Assembly (NCBI GenBank): GCA_045536915.1
Contig: JAZSOL010000290.1
Coordinates: 1-10,637 of the forward strand
Length of the DNA: 10,637 bases
Direction: 5' to 3'
Origin: RGIG1828 sp045536915
Lineage (GTDB): Bacteria; Bacillota; Clostridia; UMGS1810
Shown here: positions 6,546-10,637 of the stretch, one piece after another
How positions within the stretch are numbered: the first letter of the stretch is position 1
How the letters are laid out: each line of letters begins with the position of its first letter
The notes under the pieces: model-generated
Databases searched by the model: none
Seen by the model: only the letters and a program-made list of their open reading frames with translations
What the model was told of the DNA's origin: nothing
Program-made: the position numbers and the translations under genes

Positions 6546-7099
6546 TTTTTCTCACCCATCTTTCTGCCTTTTAATGCACCGTAGATTATTCCTGCCGCAA
6601 TTGCAAAAACCACAACGAACATCGGCGAAATATCGGTAAACACGCTTACCGAAAGACCTATAAGAAAAAGTATGAAGCCAAACAGATTTTTAACGCCTTT
6701 TTTCCAGAGCGTTATCACAGCATTCACCACAAGAACCGCAACTGCAACATTTATTCCGGCAAGAGCATGCTGCACCGCTTCAATATGAATAAAGTTCCTT
6801 ATAAATGCCGCAATAACCGTTATTATTATAACCGACGGGGTTATTACACCCAAAGTTGCGGCAACTGCACCTCTTACTCCGAATTGCTTATAGCCAATAA
6901 AGGTTGCCGTATTAACGGCAATAACTCCGGGGGTGCACTGCCCCACTGCATAGTAATTCATAACCTCTTCATCGGTTGCCCATTTTTTGTTTTGCACTAT
7001 CTCCCTCTGAATTATGGGGAGCATAGCATATCCTCCGCCGAATGTGAGTGCGCCGATTCTGCAAAATATTATAAACAGTTCAAAAAGATTTCTGACCAA
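6542..7099 (-). CDS. CHR-family (chromate-type) transporter, first half-size subunit
   Basis: A 185-residue membrane protein, partner of the gene that overlaps its 3' end. FCRIGALTFGGGYAMLPII and QCTPGVIAVNTATFIGY are the two CHR signature regions, followed by hydrophobic segments and a basic C-terminus (GRKMGEKK). It starts with TTG at 7099, judged from GAGGTG seven bases upstream and the start of the conserved N-terminus; no ATG fits. It begins only 19 bases after the mltG stop and has no promoter of its own that I can see, so it should be expressed from the mltG promoter. The two halves are clearly divergent, as usual in such pairs, suggesting a heterodimer with subunits inserted in opposite orientation (known for the family, inferred here). 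Confidence 0.88.
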   Translation of the reverse strand: MVRNLFELFIIFCRIGALTFGGGYAMLPIIQREIVQNKKWATDEEVMNYYAVGQCTPGVIAVNTATFIGYKQFGVRGAVAATLGVITPSVIIITVIAAFIRNFIHIEAVQHALAGINVAVAVLVVNAVITLWKKGVKNLFGFILFLIGLSVSVFTDISPMFVVVFAIAAGIIYGALKGRKMGEKK

Positions 7100-7118
7100 A
7101 TTCCTGCACCTCTTAAAT

Positions 7119-8138
7119 TTATTTCATTGTTGCAACATGTTCGTCATATGTTCTGGTGAAGATATGACTTCCGTCCTTTTTGTTTTCATCGGTATGATAA
7201 TAAAGGAAATCATGATTTTCCGGATTAGCCGCAGCCATAAGAGAGCTTAGTCCGGGATTGCAAATAGGCCCTGCCGGAAGTCCTGCAACCTTATAGGTGT
7301 TATACACAGAATCCACAGCCACCACTTCGCGGTTCACATTTTCAATGTCATACATACCATTGCTTTTTGCATAAACCGCAGATGCATCAATCTGCAATTT
7401 CATCCCCTTTTCCAAACGGTTATACATAACTCCCGAAATTTTAGGCCTTTCCTGAGCAAGTTTTGCCTCACGTTCCACCAGCGAAGCAATAGTAACTCTT
7501 TCAAAAAGCTTATCAAACGAGCCTATATTTTCAGTATATGCATTCTGAAAATATGCAAGCATTGTATCTATTATATCGTGTGCACTTGCATCTTCTCTGA
7601 ATTCATAGGTGTTGGGAAACAAAAATCCCTGAAGCTTATAGTTATAGTTCCCGTCGGGAATATGTTTTATAAATTCGTAATCATATTCATCGCTCAGAGC
7701 ATTGAGAAATTCTTCTTTGGTACACAACCCGTTATTTTCAAACCTGAGCCCCATCATTTCTGCGGAAAAGCCTTCGGGAATTGTTACGGTTACAACTTTT
7801 CCTGAAGGAAGTGTCATAACCTCATTGAGAATATCGGTAAGAGTGTCGCCCGGTTCGATTTTTTTTGTGCCGGTATACACTGCACTGTAGGTCTCACTAT
7901 TGAATTTCTGCTTGAGAATAAATGTCCATTTGCTTTTGATAACTCCGTCTTTTTCAAGCAGCTGCGCCACATCCGACACCGTCTGCCCTTCAGAGATTTC
8001 AAACTCATAAAGCACCGTTACCTTTGACGAATCGTTGTATTCCTTAAAAAAAGGATATGCTTTAAAAGCCAGAACAACAAGCACAACAAACAAAACGAAC
8101 TTTAAAAATTTATTTGATTTCTTTTTTTCTTTTTTCAT
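7119..8138 (-). CDS. mltG: Endolytic murein transglycosylase MltG (YceG-like)
   Basis: A 339-residue inner-membrane enzyme that cleaves nascent glycan strands, setting peptidoglycan chain length. A lysine-rich cytoplasmic tail and one span (about 10-30) anchor it. An extracellular LysM-like part follows (ISEGQTVSDVAQLLEKDGVI, 48-67). The catalytic YceG domain has ASLVEREA (218-225), with the glutamate at 222 in the position of the known active-site residue, then RPKISGVMYNRL, LQIDASAVYA and YNTYKVAGLPAGPICNPG, all matching the family. The ATG is supported by AAGGTG 7 bases upstream. It leads a three-gene unit with the CHR pair. In many Firmicutes mltG sits near udk or O-methyltransferase genes, so this pairing is unusual. 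Length is normal and all motifs are intact. Confidence 0.93.
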   Translation of the reverse strand: MKKEKKKSNKFLKFVLFVVLVVLAFKAYPFFKEYNDSSKVTVLYEFEISEGQTVSDVAQLLEKDGVIKSKWTFILKQKFNSETYSAVYTGTKKIEPGDTLTDILNEVMTLPSGKVVTVTIPEGFSAEMMGLRFENNGLCTKEEFLNALSDEYDYEFIKHIPDGNYNYKLQGFLFPNTYEFREDASAHDIIDTMLAYFQNAYTENIGSFDKLFERVTIASLVEREAKLAQERPKISGVMYNRLEKGMKLQIDASAVYAKSNGMYDIENVNREVVAVDSVYNTYKVAGLPAGPICNPGLSSLMAAANPENHDFLYYHTDENKKDGSHIFTRTYDEHVATMK

Positions 8139-8188
8139 AAGTATACACCTTCTTTTTCTTATTCCGTAAAAATGACATAGTTATTGTA

Positions 8189-8217
8189 ATTGTATCACAA
8201 AAAAAATACTGCCGCAA
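8189..8217 (-). promoter_or_regulatory. Promoter of the mltG unit, inside the tmcAL terminator
   Basis: TTGCGG (8217-8212) and TACAAT (8194-8189) with a 17-base spacer and an extended TG two bases before the -10 box. The -35 box lies in the loop and arm of the upstream tmcAL terminator, so the two signals share DNA. Confidence 0.5.
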
Positions 8218-8235
8218 CATAAGAGGCAGTATTTT
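8198..8235 (-). terminator. Factor-independent terminator after tmcAL
   Basis: An 11-bp perfect stem, AAAATACTGCC (8235-8225, minus strand) with GGCAGTATTTT (8213-8203), followed by a run of T's to 8198. A short T-run on the other side makes it potentially two-way. It stands about 90 bases after the tmcAL stop; an 8-bp inverted repeat, AAGTTTGC (8250-8257) with GCAAACTT (8321-8328), fills part of that gap. Confidence 0.85.
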
Positions 8236-8327
8236 AGTTATTTTAACCGAAGTTTGCGCCAATATTTCCGGATAATGCGCGAAATAACATTTGAAAAGTC
8301 AACAATTCACAAAATAAAGTGCAAACT

Positions 8328-9488
8328 TTAATGATTTTTTAAAATATAAGGAGTATTTTTAAAATCTGCTCCGCATCTGCGTTTTTTCACATCATCACAG
8401 CACAAATATGCAAAATCCGTTGCCCGAATGTCTGTATCAAACATCTTTCCACCCGGATAATCTGCAGTTTTCGTCACAATCTTAAGCCCGGATTCTTCTT
8501 TAACACGTTTTAAAAGTGACGCACCCGACGAATTAAATCCCAGAACTCTCAGATAATCACATTCAAGCTCTCCTTTTATGCCGAGAACCGCACACATTAT
8601 AACCCTTTTTATCCGGTGAAGAGTGTATCTCTTATTCACACACATTTCAAACAATTCCTCAAGGCAGGTTGCCTCTCTTGCTGAGTTTATAATAAGATTT
8701 TCCATTCCGGGTTCAACACCGTTTACCTCTGAAAGCTTTTCAGGGGTAATATTTCTCATAAATCCCAAAATAAAGCTCTCACCGTTTTCAAGGCGAAACA
8801 AAGGTGACCCGCTGTAGTCCGGCGCATACTGCGAGTAATCACTTTTATTTTTCATCATACTCCTCACAGCAGTGGCGCTCAGATAACCGTCATCCGATTC
8901 AAAGCTATGATAATCGTTTTTGCGTTCCACCGTTACAAAGCTCATCGGAGAATTAATCTTTCTCGCCGCCGAGATATAATTCATTGCAAGAATATTATTC
9001 GGTGAAAAAAAATTACCGTCTTCAATATCCATACATTTTCTGAGTGCATATTCACTCGCCGCCGGATATCCGCTTCCTTTTTTGAGGCTTTCATTCAGAT
9101 ACTTTGCATAGTTCTCATCAGTTCCGGCAATAAAATTCCCCACGCGCATCAGTTCCTCAATATTTCCCGATTCACTTCCGAACGAAACCGCATCAACAAT
9201 CTGCATATCATTTAAAAGTTTTATTCCGCCAAAAGCGAATATATCTGCCGACTGAAGCACATAATACGCTGGTAGTTCCACAACAAGGTCTGCACCGGCA
9301 TCAACAGCCGCTTTAGCTCGGGTCCATTTATCAAGCAAAGAAACCTCGCCCCGTTGCACCACGCTTCCGCTCATAACACAAACCAGATTTTTACATCCGG
9401 TTATTTTTTTGGTTTTATTTATATGGTACAAATGACCAAAATGAAACGGATTGTATTCGCAAATTATTCCAATAGTGTTAAAATTCAA
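8328..9488 (-). CDS. tmcAL: tRNA(Met) cytidine acetate ligase TmcAL (YlbM)
   Basis: A 386-residue cytoplasmic enzyme of the nucleotidyltransferase alpha/beta-phosphodiesterase superfamily. TmcAL of Bacillus makes N4-acetylcytidine at the wobble position of elongator tRNA-Met from acetate and ATP. Signatures are the nucleotide-binding IICEYNPFHFGH (8-19), MSGSVVQRGEVSLLDKW, RAKAAVDAGADLVVELP, the NNILAMNYI helix and the SATAVR motif. The frame opens at GTG 9497, but TTG at 9488 is favoured: it lies 8 bases after a GTGAG motif, the same arrangement and a shared 13-base sequence as at feoA, and it starts close to the conserved fold. It is divergent from a tRNA-Lys gene with overlapping promoters. 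Length is normal. The family call is strong; the start is moderately sure. Confidence 0.93.
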   Translation of the reverse strand: MNFNTIGIICEYNPFHFGHLYHINKTKKITGCKNLVCVMSGSVVQRGEVSLLDKWTRAKAAVDAGADLVVELPAYYVLQSADIFAFGGIKLLNDMQIVDAVSFGSESGNIEELMRVGNFIAGTDENYAKYLNESLKKGSGYPAASEYALRKCMDIEDGNFFSPNNILAMNYISAARKINSPMSFVTVERKNDYHSFESDDGYLSATAVRSMMKNKSDYSQYAPDYSGSPLFRLENGESFILGFMRNITPEKLSEVNGVEPGMENLIINSAREATCLEELFEMCVNKRYTLHRIKRVIMCAVLGIKGELECDYLRVLGFNSSGASLLKRVKEESGLKIVTKTADYPGGKMFDTDIRATDFAYLCCDDVKKRRCGADFKNTPYILKNH

Positions 9489-9517
9489 AAAAATCACTCA
9501 CTTTTCAAAAAAACCTA

Positions 9518-9546
9518 TTGACATTCTACCACAAAATGTGTATAAT
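9518..9546 (+). promoter_or_regulatory. Consensus promoter of tRNA-Lys
   Basis: TTGACA (9518-9523) and TATAAT (9541-9546) with exactly 17 bases between them, both boxes perfect. Transcription should begin near 9553, about 30 bases before the mature tRNA. Confidence 0.85.
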
Positions 9547-9552
9547 AGTCAA
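9523..9552 (-). promoter_or_regulatory. Promoter of tmcAL, overlapping the tRNA promoter
   Basis: TTGACT (9552-9547) and TAGAAT (9528-9523) with an 18-base spacer on the minus strand. The boxes interlock with the plus-strand tRNA promoter, so RNA polymerase can occupy only one at a time. Confidence 0.6.
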
Positions 9553-9581
9553 TGTTGTTAAGCAATATTTTAATTTAATAT

Positions 9582-9654
9582 GCACCATTAGCTCAGTTGG
9601 TAGAGCACCTGACTCTTAATCAGAATGTCCCGGGTTCGAGCCCCTGATGGTGCA
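9582..9654 (+). tRNA. tRNA-Lys (CTT anticodon)
   Basis: A 73-nt cloverleaf: acceptor GCACCAT/ATGGTGC fully paired, D-arm GCTC-loop-GAGC, anticodon loop CTCTTAA with CTT, T-loop TTCGAGC, discriminator A, CCA not encoded. Two stem positions do not pair: the first anticodon-stem pair is C-A (CCTGA with TCAGA), and the second T-stem pair is C-U (CCGGG with CCCTG). The second copy of the 3' end at 9930-9963 has G in place of that anticodon-stem A, which would restore the pair, so the gene appears to have been altered or recombined. It has a consensus promoter and its own terminator, so it is probably expressed; whether it folds and is charged normally is uncertain. Confidence 0.9.
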
Positions 9655-9657
9655 TGA

Positions 9658-9685
9658 AAAGATGTCCGATAGGGCATCTTTTTTT
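9658..9685 (+). terminator. Terminator of tRNA-Lys
   Basis: AAAGATG (9658-9664) pairs with CATCTTT (9675-9681), with an inner CC/GG pairing, followed by seven T's. It starts just after the tRNA 3' end. Confidence 0.85.
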
Positions 9686-9712
9686 ATGCCCACGAGCGTG
9701 AATCGTGAGTCT

Positions 9713-9748
9713 TGATTAAGAGTCAGGTGCTCTCTCCGGCTGAGTTAA
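9713..9748 (-). pseudogene. Inverted tRNA-Lys fragment (D-arm and anticodon arm)
   Basis: Positions 9713-9733 are the exact reverse complement of 9602-9622 of the tRNA gene (21 bases, covering the end of the D-arm and the anticodon arm). The similarity continues with substitutions and one extra base through the D-loop to 9748. There is no acceptor stem or T-arm, so this is not a working tRNA. Confidence 0.75.
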
Positions 9749-9761
9749 GCGAAGTTGGTAG

Positions 9762-9810
9762 CATTAGAGCTTCCCCGCTGCCGGTGGCAGATGAAGGGGA
9801 AACTCTAATG
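9762..9810. other. Long hairpin 1 in the tRNA-flanking patch
   Basis: Three stacked stems: CATTAGAG (9762-9769) with CTCTAATG (9803-9810), TTCCCC (9771-9776) with GGGGAA (9796-9801), and CTGCC (9778-9782) with GGCAG (9786-9790). That is 19 pairs in 49 bases. It is preceded by a 14-base stretch (9748-9761) matching the tRNA D-arm (9590-9603) at 12 positions. The structure is clear; its role is unknown. Confidence 0.6.
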
Positions 9811-9815
9811 TCGCC

Positions 9816-9872
9816 GCGGTCGAAAGTAAAGTATGTACCCCTTGTGGGTGCATGCTTTACTTCGGGCACCGC
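9816..9872. other. Long hairpin 2 in the tRNA-flanking patch
   Basis: Stacked stems GCGGT (9816-9820) with ACCGC (9868-9872), AAGTAAAG (9824-9831) with CTTTACTT (9855-9862), ATG with CAT, and ACCC (9837-9840) with GGGT (9846-9849). That makes 20 pairs with small internal loops. It follows hairpin 1 by five bases. A plus-strand frame runs through both hairpins (from 9712), but it is a by-product of the repeats and tRNA pieces and I do not call it a gene. Confidence 0.6.
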
Positions 9873-9929
9873 AAGTGTCGTCAACACAAATCAGACTAAA
9901 AACAAATATGGCAGACCAACTAACCTCAG

Positions 9930-9963
9930 CAGGGTGTCCCGGGTTCGAGCCCCTGATGGTGCA
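9930..9963 (+). pseudogene. Duplicate of the tRNA-Lys 3' end
   Basis: Matches 9621-9654 of the tRNA gene with two differences (GG at 9933-9934 instead of AA). It covers the end of the anticodon stem, the variable loop, the T-arm and the 3' acceptor strand. The 5' half is missing, and the sequence before it is unrelated. It is followed by its own terminator, as a tRNA gene would be. It reads as the remainder of a tRNA-Lys gene cut in the anticodon stem, or as one end of an element inserted at the tRNA. Confidence 0.85.
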
Positions 9964-9965
9964 TT

Positions 9966-9997
9966 AAAAAAAAGACATCTTCGGGTGTCTTTTTTTC
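9966..9997 (+). terminator. Terminator after the tRNA-Lys 3' duplicate
   Basis: AGACATC (9973-9979), a TTCG tetraloop, GGTGTCT (9984-9990), with eight A's before and eight T's (9990-9997) after. Strong and potentially bidirectional. Confidence 0.9.
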
Positions 9998-10102
9998 GCT
10001 ATATTTGTATTCGGAAAGTTATATTGCTACGCAGTTTTATTTGGCTTCACCAGAGGCTATTTAATACCGCAGTCTGATTTTACGTGCATATGCTTAATAT
10101 GT

Positions 10103-10140
10103 AAAATCGACAAGACTCTAATCAGAACCTTGTCGATTTT
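10103..10140. terminator. 12-bp hairpin, probable terminator of the recombinase gene
   Basis: AAAATCGACAAG (10103-10114) pairs perfectly with CTTGTCGATTTT (10129-10140), with T-runs possible on both strands. It lies about 45 bases after the recombinase stop codon. A second stem, GATTTTAC (10076-10083) with GTAAAATC (10101-10108), uses part of the same arm, so the two cannot form together. Confidence 0.6.
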
Positions 10141-10184
10141 TATGCGGATAACAGGACTGTTATTCTTTTTAAGGGAGTGCCCTG

Positions 10185-10637
10185 TTAACCTGCTTTTTCT
10201 ATATTCAGTTCATTGTTAAACTCTACCGTTCCAACAAACTTATAATAAATATTTATATCCTGATAAGTTTCGCCCTGATATTCGTACTTTTCGCCGACTT
10301 CGATTCTGTCGATAAGTTCATGGAGAATCTCATATGTGAGTTCTTTAATTCCAATGTACTTTTCAATCAGATTTACAAAGTCTATGGCATTATCCTTTGA
10401 CCTGTGGTATTCGTTAAGCTCACTTTCAATTCTTGATGCTTCGGCTTTTAATTCTGCCTGTTCTTCTTCATATTTTGCGAGGAGCGATGCCATTCTCTCG
10501 CTTGATAGATTCCCTAATACAGAATTTTCATAAGTCTTTTTAATCAAGATTTCAAGCTCATCAATTCGCTTGTTTGCCTTTGCAAGCTTTCGCTGATTGT
10601 CTTTGGTTTCTGCAAGTCGGAGGCCAAGCGGTCTTAG
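10185..10637 (-). CDS. Large serine recombinase, C-terminal part (runs off the window)
   Basis: The open frame continues to the right edge without a stop, so about 151 C-terminal residues are seen and the catalytic N-terminus lies outside. The visible part has a charged coiled coil (AKANKRIDELEILIKKTYEN, then GNLSSERMASLLAKYEEEQ and AELKAEASRIESELNEY). After it come ELTYEILHELIDRIEV and INIYYKFVG, the ending typical of Tn4451/TnpX-like and ICE-type large serine recombinases (DUF4368-like tail). Such enzymes excise and insert transposons or conjugative elements through a two-base crossover. Since the gene's 3' end faces the tRNA region, an element end could lie between about 10000 and 10184. 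Family is fairly sure; whether it is intact cannot be judged. Confidence 0.82.
   Translation of the reverse strand, partial: LRPLGLRLAETKDNQRKLAKANKRIDELEILIKKTYENSVLGNLSSERMASLLAKYEEEQAELKAEASRIESELNEYHRSKDNAIDFVNLIEKYIGIKELTYEILHELIDRIEVGEKYEYQGETYQDINIYYKFVGTVEFNNELNIEKAG

Noticed and set aside
9712..10077. Plus-strand 121-codon frame downstream of tRNA-Lys
   Set aside because: It runs through the inverted tRNA fragment, two hairpins, the tRNA 3' duplicate and a terminator; it has no ribosome binding site and its content is explained by non-coding structure.
10148..10186. AACAGG/CCTGTT inverted repeat around the recombinase stop as the element's terminal repeat
   Set aside because: Only six pairs with a long loop, and large serine recombinase elements do not depend on long terminal inverted repeats; no partner end is in the window.

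Overview
The window looks like a chromosomal segment of a low-GC Bacillota, most likely class Clostridia (Oscillospirales/Ruminococcaceae-like). The reasons are AT-rich intergenic DNA, AGGAGG-type ribosome binding sites, SigA-type promoters with near-consensus boxes, a YlbM/TmcAL gene, a clostridial-type 70-residue FeoA, and the tail of a TnpX-like large serine recombinase. This is inferred from protein style and layout; no search was run.

Left end (1-970): a small feoA gene on the minus strand lies between two 102-bp direct repeats that differ at one base and are built of small palindromes. Upstream of feoA a near-perfect minus-strand promoter (TTGACA-N17-TATTAT) drives a GC-richer, hairpin-rich, apparently non-coding stretch that is either a small RNA or a long feoA leader.

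Middle (971-9497): ordinary chromosomal genes, nearly all on the minus strand. They are a plus-strand PHP-domain hydrolase; a convergent aldose 1-epimerase-like protein; a Gfo/Idh/MocA dehydrogenase followed by an odd zinc-ribbon/membrane/RCC1-repeat protein; an mltG operon that also carries the two halves of a short-chain CHR (chromate-type) transporter; and tmcAL, the tRNA-Met wobble cytidine acetate ligase. Promoters and factor-independent terminators can be read for several units. A nested inverted-repeat element (2736-2838) between two genes is unexplained.

Right end (9518-10637): tRNA-Lys(CTT) and tmcAL are transcribed divergently from two promoters that occupy the same 35 bp. The tRNA has an unpaired first anticodon-stem position. 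Downstream is a roughly 310-bp patch holding a second copy of the tRNA 3' end, an inverted perfect 21-nt copy of its anticodon region, a fragment of its D-arm and two long hairpins, closed by a second terminator. Beyond it lie a terminator-like hairpin whose loop resembles the tRNA anticodon region and the C-terminal part of a large serine recombinase running off the window. This zone looks like a site of repeated mobile-element activity at a tRNA gene. It and the 590-770 transcript are the most interesting parts; no complete new multi-gene system is visible.
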